From Variovorax paradoxus (lineage in GTDB: Bacteria; Pseudomonadota; Gammaproteobacteria; Burkholderiales; Burkholderiaceae_C): a stretch of 64,000 bases of DNA. A program made the translations under genes and the position numbers. Positions 1 through 7,307 of this stretch are shown here, piece by piece. Every line of letters starts with the position of its first letter. Positions within the stretch are counted from its first letter, which is position 1. The stretch covers positions 4,650,001 to 4,714,000 of the forward strand of contig NZ_CP046622.1 in assembly GCF_009755665.1 (NCBI RefSeq). The letters are read 5' to 3'. The notes below the pieces were generated by a model. The model saw only the letters and a program-made list of their open reading frames with translations. It had not been told where the DNA came from and ran no database searches.

Positions 1-1195
1 TGTACAGATCCCGCGTGGAGCGGATGCTGTCGGCCCGGGCGGCCAGCACGGGCAACCGCTGAACCTGGCCCTGCGATTGAGCCAGCGCATCCTCCAGCGA
101 CTGACGTGCTGCCAGCTCTGCCTGGGCCCGCGCTGCGTCTGCCGCACTCAGCGCGTACGCAGCAGCGCGCTTGCGCGCCTGATTGCCGCCGCCCTCGTAC
201 AGCGGCGCCGAGAAGTTCAATCCCACGCTGGTGTTCAAGCCGTTTTCGCCCGGCAGGCGAGAGCGAGCATCCAGGCCTCGGCCCACCGAACCGTCCAGCG
301 ACAGCGTGGGCAGGAGCTGCGCCTCGGCCGCGCGAAGGTCCGCCTTGGCGATCTCGCGCTGAGCGTCGGCAAGCTGCACAGCGGGTGGATTGATCTGTTG
401 CGTGTCGGTGCCCGCGCGGCAAGCCCCGTCGAGCGCGGCCGGAGTCGCATCGGCGATGTCGACCGGCGAGCGAGAGCCCGTGAGATGCATCAGATTCACG
501 CGCCAGCGGGCGAGTTGCGCGTCCGCCGTCAGCTGTTGGGCACGGGCCGCCTCCACACGAGATTGGGCCTGGACCACATCCGAGCGCGAACTCGCGCCCA
601 TCCGGCCGCGTTCCAGCACCAGATCGGTCAATGCCTGAACACCCTGGATTTGTTCGCGTGCGATCTGAGCCAGTTCCTTCTGCCGGTGGATCTCGATCCA
701 CGAGAAGGCCGTCTCGCGCGCGACCTCATCCGCGGACAACAGGGACTGCGCCTTGGTGGCGGCCACCGAAGCCTCCGCCTGTTCCACCGCGCTTGCGACT
801 TTCCCGAAGTCGTAGAGCATTTGAGACACGGACAGTTCGACCGTATGCAGCCGGCGGCTCTCGTAGGAGCCGATGTTCCGGTTGCTCAGCTGCGAGTTGA
901 TGCCGCCGCGCACTTGGGGGTAGTACCCCGCACGCGCGGTTTCGATGCCTTCGGCCGCCTGCAGGATCTGCTGCGCGGTCGTCCGCACACTGGGATGCCA
1001 TTCGACCGCTGCCCGCATCGCCTGGGGCAGACTCAATCGAATGGATTGCACTGCGCCGGCTGGCACCTGCGGATGTCCGGGTGAGGCTGGCGGGACCTGC
1101 GCCTGTACCACGCCCGATAGCGCCAGCAGGCAGGCTCCGACCGCCGCGGAAGCAGTCGCACGCTTGCGCCGAGCGCCTATGAGAAAAGGAAGCAT
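1..1195 (-). CDS. TolC-family outer membrane efflux/secretion channel (C-terminus cut by window edge)
   Basis: Reading the minus strand from the ATG at 1195 gives 398 codons without a stop, running off the left edge. The protein starts with a basic signal peptide (ARRKRATASAAVGACLLAL, then VVQAQ). It has the two-fold alpha-helical pattern of the outer-membrane efflux family: RLSLPQAMRAAVEWHPSVR near residue 55 and the repeat-like LYEGGGNQARKRAAAYAL near the end. Family members form trimeric channels through the outer membrane for type I secretion or efflux. It lies 183 bp downstream of the BapA-like adhesin on the same strand, the place where LapE/AggA-type channels sit in adhesin loci, so it probably exports that adhesin. 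The partner ABC transporter and HlyD adaptor would lie beyond the window, which cannot be checked here. Confidence 0.85.
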   Translation of the reverse strand, partial: MLPFLIGARRKRATASAAVGACLLALSGVVQAQVPPASPGHPQVPAGAVQSIRLSLPQAMRAAVEWHPSVRTTAQQILQAAEGIETARAGYYPQVRGGINSQLSNRNIGSYESRRLHTVELSVSQMLYDFGKVASAVEQAEASVAATKAQSLLSADEVARETAFSWIEIHRQKELAQIAREQIQGVQALTDLVLERGRMGASSRSDVVQAQSRVEAARAQQLTADAQLARWRVNLMHLTGSRSPVDIADATPAALDGACRAGTDTQQINPPAVQLADAQREIAKADLRAAEAQLLPTLSLDGSVGRGLDARSRLPGENGLNTSVGLNFSAPLYEGGGNQARKRAAAYALSAADAARAQAELAARQSLEDALAQSQGQVQRLPVLAARADSIRSTRDLY

Positions 1196-1290
1196 GGAAT
1201 GAGAAGGAAAAAAATGAACCCGGACGAATGACGTGCAGAAAACGGGTGAACTCCTCGACTTTCATCGCGATCCACCAAAGTAGCCTCGCT

Positions 1291-1323
1291 GCCACCTGCC
1301 GAGCGGATACTCGGCGAGGTGGC
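1291..1323. terminator. Strong intergenic hairpin between adhesin and tolC-like gene
   Basis: GCCACCT-GCCGAG (1291-1303) pairs with CTCGGC-G-AGGTGGC (1310-1323), a 13-bp stem with one bulged base and a six-base loop. A second inverted repeat follows: AGTGGCGCG at 1334-1342 with CGCGCCACT at 1360-1368. Neither has a good T-run, so they may be Rho-independent-like attenuators or mRNA-stabilising hairpins that reduce transcription from the adhesin into the channel gene. Confidence 0.4.
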
Positions 1324-1378
1324 ATCCGTCCTTAGTGGCGCGACACTGCGGAGCAGCGCCGCGCCACTTGGTCAACTG

Positions 1379-4300
1379 CTAGGCGTACATCGCCGAAGCG
1401 TGGTGCAGCTCGTCGTCAAGCGCAGTCGCCACCGGCGGAACGAAGGTCGGCGAATCTGCGCTGAACGACCCTTCGCCGGTCACCGTGTGTACGCCCATCG
1501 CCGTCTGCGCTGGAAGGAAGGCGGCGTTGAGCAGACCATCGAAGGACGACGCGGAACTGTCTTCCGAGCTCAGCAGATCCGCCTTCCACGCGGCGTAGTT
1601 CCTTTCGCCCGCGTCGTCCTGCGCTTCGAGACCATCCACAGCCTGCAGCCCCAGTGCGTCGGCGCCCATGAAACTGAAAGCGGTCGGTGGCGCAGCATTG
1701 CCGAATGTGACGTTCAGCGTCTGGGTCGCTACGTTGCTCACATCGCCGTCGCGGTCCGTGACCTGATAGGTGATGGTCTCCGTGTAGTTGGCCGGCAGTG
1801 CCTGGTAGTTGAATTCGCCCGTCTCGAGTTCCACGAGCAGCGTCCCGCCTGCCGCTGTGGTCACGGTCAGCGTTTTCGCGATCGCATCGAAGGCGTAGTC
1901 AGGGGGGCTTCCATCCGGCGTCACGATCAGCTGGCCGGTGGCGGTGTCGTAGGCATAGACATCGCCGTCGATGCTCAACGTCGAGACATAGCCGCCATCT
2001 CCTCCGAACCCTTGGCCCTCTCCGAGGCCGCCGGTCAGCAGGTTGCCCACGGCCGGTGGGCTGATCGTGCCTTGGAGCACATCGTCCAGCTCGCTGGTGT
2101 CGCTGATGATCAGGCCGTCCTTGTCGGTGCCATCCGGATCCGTGCTGCCGTCGTAGGCGATCGGGTTGACCTGCGCCGCGTGTCCCGCATTGAGGCTGTT
2201 GCCGATGCCGACTGCGTACGAATTGATGTCCCTGTCGGCCAGGAACTCTGTCCATGTCGCTTCCCGGTCGGGCGTAATGCCTGCCCCGGCGTTGGGTTCG
2301 CCGTCGGTGAAGAAGTACGCGACGTTCTGAACGTCGGGCCCGGCCAGCTTGCCAGCGGAATCGTAGCCGGTGGCGCTCATGGCAGCCTGCAGCGCGGACC
2401 AATAGTTGGTCGTTCCATTGGACGACAGTGCATTGATGGTCGAGATCGCCGTCCCCGCGTCCATCCAGTTGTCATAGGCCTGGCCGTTCGTGCTGAAAGT
2501 CACCAGCTTGATCATCACGTCGCCGTAGTCGTCATAGCCTTCGATCAGCTTCTGGATGGCCTCCTTGGCGCGCTGGAGCCGAGTAGGGGTCTCCATGGCC
2601 ATGCTGCCCGACAGATCCAGCACCACCATCAGGTTCGTCTGGAGTGGCTCCACGTTCACGGAGATCTGACCGTCGCCGAGCAACGGCGCGTCGTCTTGCA
2701 CACCGACATTGAAGGTCGCCGGCGCGCTGTTGTTCACGCCGTCGCCGACGGTGGCCGTGAAGGCGAGGGACAGCGCGTCCGCTCCACCTGCCGGGTGGTC
2801 CATCGGACCGGTCAAAGTAGCCGTATACGTCGCAGCAAAATTGCCCGGGCTCGTTTCGCTCACCGGGCCCACCTGCACCGTCATGATCGAGGTCACGACA
2901 CCGCCGATCACCGCGCTGCCGGTCAGCGTGCCCGAGGCGGCATCCCAGTTCCATGTCACGGGTTGCCCCTGGGACGTGATGCCGGCGGGACCGCCGAGCG
3001 ACACGACAAGATCGGAGGCCACGGTGCCCGCGTCGCCATCGGCGAACGAGAGCGTCCCCTGCGTCACGTCGGAATGGTCCGAGCCGTCGTAGATACCGCC
3101 AGGCAGGGCATCCTCGTAGACGGGCCCTGCCGATGTCGCGCTCACCGTCGGCGCTTCATTGAGGTCCTGCTCCGCGAGGTTGACCGCGATGTCCGTCGCG
3201 CCGCCGGCGCCGTCGGTGGCCCGCACGGTCAGCGTGTGGACGTTGGGGCCGGCTTCATAGTTGTTGGCCTGCGCACTCACACCGGCTGCCGTCAGGGTGA
3301 TGCGGCCATCGGCGTCGATCGCATACCACCCGTTGTCGTTGCCCGCCGTGATGGCGTAGGTGGTCGACGGGCCGTCCACGTCGGTCGCTCTCACAACCCC
3401 CAGGACATCTGCTTCCGTGCTGTTCTCGTCGTACGAGAACGAATAGCTGCCGGTCGGGTTGTTGTCGCCGCCGACGAACACGGGCGCATCGTTGACCGGG
3501 TTGATCGTCACTTCCACGGTGCTCGTGGCCGTGCCGCCGTTGCCGTCATTGACGACGACCGTGAAGCTGTCCGTGCCGTTGAAGTTCGTGCCCGGCGTGT
3601 ACGTGTAGGTGCCGTCGGGGTTGACGGTCACCGTGCCGTTGGCTGGCGGGGTACCCACCACGTAGGTCAGGCTGTCGCCGTCCAGGTCGACGCCGGTCAC
3701 CTGGCCGCCCACGGGCGTGTCCTCGGGGGTGGTCAGCGCGTAGTTCGGAACGGTGGGCGCGTCGTTGGTCGGGCCGACCGTCACTTCCACGGTGCTCGTG
3801 GCCGTGCCGCCGTTGCCGTCATTGACGACGACCGTGAAGCTGTCCGTGCCGTTGAAGTCTGGGCCCGGCGTGTACGTATAGGTGCCGTCGGGGTTGACGG
3901 TCACCGTGCCGTTGGCTGGCGGCGTGCCCACCACGTAGGTCAGGCTGTCGCCGTCCAGGTCGACGCCGGTCACCTGGCCGCCCACGGGCGTGTCCTCGGG
4001 GGTGGTCAGCGTGTAGTTCGGAACGGTGGGCGCGTCGTTGGTCGGGCCGACCGTCACTTCCACGGTGCTCGTGGCCGTGCCGCCGTTGCCGTCATTGACG
4101 ACGACCGTGAAGCTGTCCGTGCCGTTGAAGTTCGTGCCCGGCGTGTACGTGTAGGTGCCGTCGGGGTTGACGGTCACCGTGCCGTTGGCTGGCGGCGTGC
4201 CCACCACGTAGGTCAGGCTGTCGCCGTCCAGGTCGACGCCAGTCACCTGGCCGCCCACGGGCGTGTCCTCGGGGGTGGTCAGCGTGTAGTCCGGAACGGT

Positions 4301-5605
4301 GGGCGCGTCGTTGGTCGGGCCGACCGTCACTTCCACGGTGCTCGTGGCCGTGCCGCCGTTGCCGTCGTCGACGACGACCGTGAAGCTGTCCGTGCCGTTG
4401 AAGTCTGGGCCCGGCGTGTACGTATAGGTGCCGTCGGGGTTGACGGTTACCGTGCCGTTGGCTGGCGGCGTGCCCACCACGTAGGTCAGGCTGTCGCCGT
4501 CCAGGTCGACGCCGGTCACCTGGCCGCCCACGGGCGTGTCCTCGGGGGTGGTCAGCGTGTAGTTCGGAACGGTGGGCGCGTCGTTGGTCGGCCCGACCGT
4601 CACTTCCACGGTGCTCGTGGCCGTGCCGCCGTTGCCGTCGTCGACGACGACCGTGAAGCTGTCCGTGCCGTTGAAGTTCGGGCCCGGCGTGTACGTGTAG
4701 GTGCCGTCGGGGTTGACGGTTACCGTGCCGTTGGAAGGCGGCGTGCCCACCACGTAGGTCAGGCTGTCGCCGTCCAGGTCGACGCCGGTCACCTGGCCGC
4801 CCACGGGCGTGTCCTCGGGGGTGGTCAGTGCGTAATCCGGAAGGGTTGGCTCGTTGTTCGGCTGCACCGTCACGTCGACCGTGCTGGTGGTCGTTCCGCC
4901 TCTGCCGTCGGTGATGACGACAGTGAAGCTGTCCGGGCCCTCGTATCCCGGTTCGGGCGTGTACGTGTACTCGCCCGTTTGGGGGTCGATCACGACCGTG
5001 CCATGAGCCGGAGGCTGTCCCAGCGTGTAGGTCAGCGTGTCTCCATCGGGATCACGAGCGACCACGGTGCCGCTCCCGCTGTGGCCAACGCGAACTGCAA
5101 CCGAATCGGGCTCACCCGTTGGCGCTCTGTTCAAGGGCGGCTGCGCGACTGGAGGCAGGGAGAAACCCCCACCTCCTCCACCGCCGCCACCACCACCAGC
5201 GCCTGCCGCAACGCCGACGCCCAGAAGCGCCAGACCTGCGACGAGCCAGCCAGGCAGGCCATCCGATGCCGCAGCCACTGGAACGCCGTCGAGCCATTCG
5301 ATCTCGGTGAAGTGGAACTCGGACCAGGATCCGGTGTACTGGCCCCACCAGAGCACGCCTGCCTCATCCTCCAGGACGAGGTCGTTGCGACCCCCCTGCG
5401 GATACTCGTTGAAAAAGCCTTGCAAAACGGTGGAGCTGCCGTCGCGCAGCGACAAGACCAGATCGCCACCTTTTCGTTCATACCTGACGACGCTCTCCGG
5501 AGCGATCTTCAGGTGAATGACAGAGGCCTTCTCGAGAGAGAGCGCTTCGACGCGGGTATCGACAACTGGGCCACCATCCTTGGGAACAACTTGTATTTGC
5601 TTCAT
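1379..5605 (-). CDS. BapA-like giant adhesin with tandem Ig-like repeats and VWA domain
   Basis: This is a 1408-residue putative type I-secreted biofilm adhesin. Residues 1-105 resemble the BapA/Bap/LapF prefix-like domain (MKQIQVVPKDGGPVVD..., WWGQYTGSWSEFHFTEIEW). A hydrophobic stretch and a Gly-rich run follow, then six Ig/cadherin-like repeats of about 91 residues (TTPEDTPVGGQVTGVDLDGD), a cadherin-like domain (ATDVDGPSTTYAI) and a VCBS-like region. A von Willebrand A domain has a complete MIDAS: DLSGS, the Thr in SSNGTTNYWSAL, and the Asp in FFTDGEPN. The C-terminal part ends in ATALDDELHHASAMYA. Asp-rich loops suggest calcium binding. Start: the ATG at 5605 fits the domain start; an in-frame TTG at 5662 would add 19 residues, and neither has a clear ribosome site. 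The next gene downstream is a TolC-type channel. Confidence 0.85.
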   Translation of the reverse strand: MKQIQVVPKDGGPVVDTRVEALSLEKASVIHLKIAPESVVRYERKGGDLVLSLRDGSSTVLQGFFNEYPQGGRNDLVLEDEAGVLWWGQYTGSWSEFHFTEIEWLDGVPVAAASDGLPGWLVAGLALLGVGVAAGAGGGGGGGGGGGFSLPPVAQPPLNRAPTGEPDSVAVRVGHSGSGTVVARDPDGDTLTYTLGQPPAHGTVVIDPQTGEYTYTPEPGYEGPDSFTVVITDGRGGTTTSTVDVTVQPNNEPTLPDYALTTPEDTPVGGQVTGVDLDGDSLTYVVGTPPSNGTVTVNPDGTYTYTPGPNFNGTDSFTVVVDDGNGGTATSTVEVTVGPTNDAPTVPNYTLTTPEDTPVGGQVTGVDLDGDSLTYVVGTPPANGTVTVNPDGTYTYTPGPDFNGTDSFTVVVDDGNGGTATSTVEVTVGPTNDAPTVPDYTLTTPEDTPVGGQVTGVDLDGDSLTYVVGTPPANGTVTVNPDGTYTYTPGTNFNGTDSFTVVVNDGNGGTATSTVEVTVGPTNDAPTVPNYTLTTPEDTPVGGQVTGVDLDGDSLTYVVGTPPANGTVTVNPDGTYTYTPGPDFNGTDSFTVVVNDGNGGTATSTVEVTVGPTNDAPTVPNYALTTPEDTPVGGQVTGVDLDGDSLTYVVGTPPANGTVTVNPDGTYTYTPGTNFNGTDSFTVVVNDGNGGTATSTVEVTINPVNDAPVFVGGDNNPTGSYSFSYDENSTEADVLGVVRATDVDGPSTTYAITAGNDNGWYAIDADGRITLTAAGVSAQANNYEAGPNVHTLTVRATDGAGGATDIAVNLAEQDLNEAPTVSATSAGPVYEDALPGGIYDGSDHSDVTQGTLSFADGDAGTVASDLVVSLGGPAGITSQGQPVTWNWDAASGTLTGSAVIGGVVTSIMTVQVGPVSETSPGNFAATYTATLTGPMDHPAGGADALSLAFTATVGDGVNNSAPATFNVGVQDDAPLLGDGQISVNVEPLQTNLMVVLDLSGSMAMETPTRLQRAKEAIQKLIEGYDDYGDVMIKLVTFSTNGQAYDNWMDAGTAISTINALSSNGTTNYWSALQAAMSATGYDSAGKLAGPDVQNVAYFFTDGEPNAGAGITPDREATWTEFLADRDINSYAVGIGNSLNAGHAAQVNPIAYDGSTDPDGTDKDGLIISDTSELDDVLQGTISPPAVGNLLTGGLGEGQGFGGDGGYVSTLSIDGDVYAYDTATGQLIVTPDGSPPDYAFDAIAKTLTVTTAAGGTLLVELETGEFNYQALPANYTETITYQVTDRDGDVSNVATQTLNVTFGNAAPPTAFSFMGADALGLQAVDGLEAQDDAGERNYAAWKADLLSSEDSSASSFDGLLNAAFLPAQTAMGVHTVTGEGSFSADSPTFVPPVATALDDELHHASAMYA
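3507..4871 (-). repeat. Five near-identical 273-bp tandem repeats within the adhesin gene
   Basis: The sequence gtcacttccacggtgctcgt recurs at 3507, 3780, 4053, 4326 and 4599, exactly 273 bp (91 codons) apart, with units almost identical at DNA level. A diverged sixth unit follows at about 4869. Variants alternate between units (TNFNGTD versus PDFNGTD; VVNDGNGG versus VVDDGNGG), which suggests duplication of a two-unit (546-bp) block or gene conversion. Such repeats can expand or contract by recombination. Confidence 0.95.
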
Positions 5606-5897
5606 CTTAATTGAGGGTGATGAGTCGGCAGCGCTCCGACTCTGGACTGGCGGATTTACCAATTGGTTTGATTCCGCGACGGCGCCGATGCTAGATACAA
5701 CGCGTGCAACATCTGCAAGCTCTAGCGATGAAAAATTAACAACTGTGAATTAATTGGCGATCTTTAGCCGACCGGAGTTATTCCGGGCGAGGGCTCGCTC
5801 TCGCAGACCTTGGCTGCAGCAACGTTGCGACGAACGTTTCCTCTGCTTTTGCCGAGTGAGCGCATGCGGCACAGCAAAATGCAGTCCGTATTTGCAA

Positions 5898-5914
5898 ATG
5901 TGAGTTTTTCACAT
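5898..5914. promoter_or_regulatory. CRP-like half-site pair (spacer 5)
   Basis: ATGTGA-N5-TCACAT forms a perfect 6+6 inverted repeat. It matches CRP half-sites (TGTGA/TCACA) but with a 5-bp instead of 6-bp spacer. It lies about 293 bp upstream of the adhesin ATG and about 60 bp from a better site at 5974. Confidence 0.45.
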
Positions 5915-5973
5915 GAATTTCGCCGCAACGCGAATAGCGAATTCGCTTCATGCAATTACAGTCAATTCTTTTA

Positions 5974-5993
5974 GATGTGACTTTGTTCACATC
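5974..5993. promoter_or_regulatory. CRP-family consensus operator upstream of adhesin
   Basis: GATGTGA-N6-TCACATC is a perfect 7+7 palindrome with the canonical CRP core TGTGA-N6-TCACA. It is about 370 bp upstream of the adhesin start at 5605. In Burkholderia and Xanthomonas, CRP/FNR-type regulators, some binding c-di-GMP, control biofilm matrix genes. That this site works the same way is inference. Confidence 0.6.
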
Positions 5994-6385
5994 GAACAAG
6001 GGAAATCACCTAGACGCGGCCGCGTCCAATTCCTCAGCCATTGATCACCGTGGTGCAGGAGCCGGTGGCCCTGAGGCTGTTCGAAGCGCGTGGGTGGTTG
6101 GCGAGCACGCGTCGAATTGCGGACCTAGACGCCGCGGATTGCCATCATCCGCAATTGGCAGGAAGCGGCGCCGCGAGACTCGGAATTTCTTGCCTCCTGA
6201 CAAGGTCCGGGATCCGCGCCGCATTGCGGCCGAAAACAATCTGGCTTTTTTTTGGGGGCGGCGAGTTTATTTACAACTGCCCTGAGCGTTTTTAGGATTT
6301 ATGAAATCAAGTCGATTTTGCGGAAAACTTCACAGTTCCCACACCCCCCCGATTCGGGGTTTCTTGAGTCTCGGCCGCTGGGAAC

Positions 6386-6640
6386 ATGTTCGACAACTCG
6401 CTCGCTGTCGTCTGCGTACCGTCTTGCATTTGCGGAGAAGGCTCTATCGAAATGCCGGAAGATGCGGCCGTTGGGATTTCGCCAGACCGGTTGGAGCGCG
6501 CCTTCGACGAGGTCTATCAAATCGACAATCCAAAGCCGGGGGCCAATATTGGCGCGGCGGTCGGCCGCTCCATCGTGAAGCGGCTCCCGAAGCTCCTGGC
6601 GCATCCGATCGATGTGCGCTCCCAGCGGCTTGCGAAGTGA
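6386..6640 (+). pseudogene. Decayed remnant of a (hybrid) sensor histidine kinase ATPase domain
   Basis: The 84-codon frame contains ISPDRLERAFDEVYQIDNP and then GRSIVKRLPKLLAHPIDVRS. This is the recognisable F-box/G2-box end of the HATPase_c domain of HHK-type kinases (family pattern: GIAPE.L..IFEEFYQLDNP....GLGLGLAIV.RLA.LLGH.I.VRS). The glycine-rich GLGLGLA segment has become IGAAVG, the N- and G1-boxes are missing or scrambled, and a stop follows directly after the VRS motif. No dimerisation or sensor domain is found upstream. It is therefore a gene fragment that has lost ATP-binding capacity. Similarity was judged by eye. Confidence 0.65.
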
Positions 6641-6700
6641 CCACGGCGACGAGTCCTTCAGCGGAGTCAGCAACCCCGTCCTGCTTTTTCTAGAGTGCGT

Positions 6701-7054
6701 CTAGGCAGCACCACGCCGCGCCCTGCGAACTGCCCGTGCCAATGCCGATTCCAACCGTAAAAGTCTCAGTGCCAGCGCCTGCATTTCACCGACGAGCGTC
6801 ACTGCATCAATGTCACCCGTGCTCCCAGCGGCCCTGAGGGAATCTTGCAGCCTGAGCGCTTGCGCCGGGTCGTTCAGATGCACGAGGTGGGCGGCAGTGC
6901 CGGTCGCCTTGCTGATCGCTGCCGTCAAGGTTTGCATCACCGAACGCAGCTGTCGGTCTCGCTCCAGCATGGCTTCCTCTACCGTGACCTCCACTGGCGC
7001 ATGCGGACGCGCCTCTACAGGGCCCATGTCTTGCTCGTTGGTATCTTTGTCCAT
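6701..7054 (-). CDS. Small hypothetical protein at the end of the DUF4347/M50 operon
   Basis: I do not recognise a family. The 117-residue product from the ATG at 7054 has an acidic N-terminus (MDKDTNEQDMGPVEARP), then long amphipathic helices (EEAMLERDRQLRSVMQTL; GEMQALALRLLRLESALARA) and a very basic C-terminus (RAVRRARRGAA). There is no signal peptide or membrane segment. Codons downstream of 7054 are more GC-rich at third positions than those upstream. The frame stays open to an ATG at 7306, one base after the stop of the M50 gene, which would give 201 residues. It is co-directional with, and probably the last gene of, the export operon. Confidence 0.55.
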   Translation of the reverse strand: MDKDTNEQDMGPVEARPHAPVEVTVEEAMLERDRQLRSVMQTLTAAISKATGTAAHLVHLNDPAQALRLQDSLRAAGSTGDIDAVTLVGEMQALALRLLRLESALARAVRRARRGAA

Positions 7055-7307
7055 GTTTCTTTTGCAGAGATGTTCCGCAGTGCCGCCCTCGCGCAGCACT
7101 TGGGCAAACTGGAGATCTGAAGCTGTTGAGCCTACTGTGCGTGGGCCTGGCTCAATGTCAGGAAGAGACGACTGTTGCGCGTAGGCGCTCGCAGCATTGG
7201 CGGGGATCGCGGCAGCACATTTTTTAGCAACCGCAGAGGCGGCCTTCTCCGGACTCAGCGCCCTTCCCACGGGCCGTTCAGCTTCTCTGGCAAGAACGAC
7301 GCACATC

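Larger units (their letters stand above)
5606..6385. other. Long intergenic region upstream of the adhesin
   Basis: I see no convincing gene here. The part near the adhesin (about 5680-6000) is clearly richer in A/T than the surroundings and holds two CRP-like palindromes, so it probably contains the adhesin promoter. The distal part (6000-6385) has only short random frames, a run of eight or more Ts near 6246 and a small CCCCG-att-CGGGG hairpin at 6347-6359. Confidence 0.5.

Noticed and set aside
3507..4871. Regular 273-bp repeats as a CRISPR array
   Set aside because: The whole unit is conserved and in frame, with no variable spacers; these are protein repeats.
1319..5614. Open frame of 1431 codons on the plus strand opposite the adhesin
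   Set aside because: Repeats of the same protein in reverse and Arg/Val/Gly-rich composition; no family match; the minus-strand frame carries recognisable adhesin domains. High GC keeps the antisense frame open.
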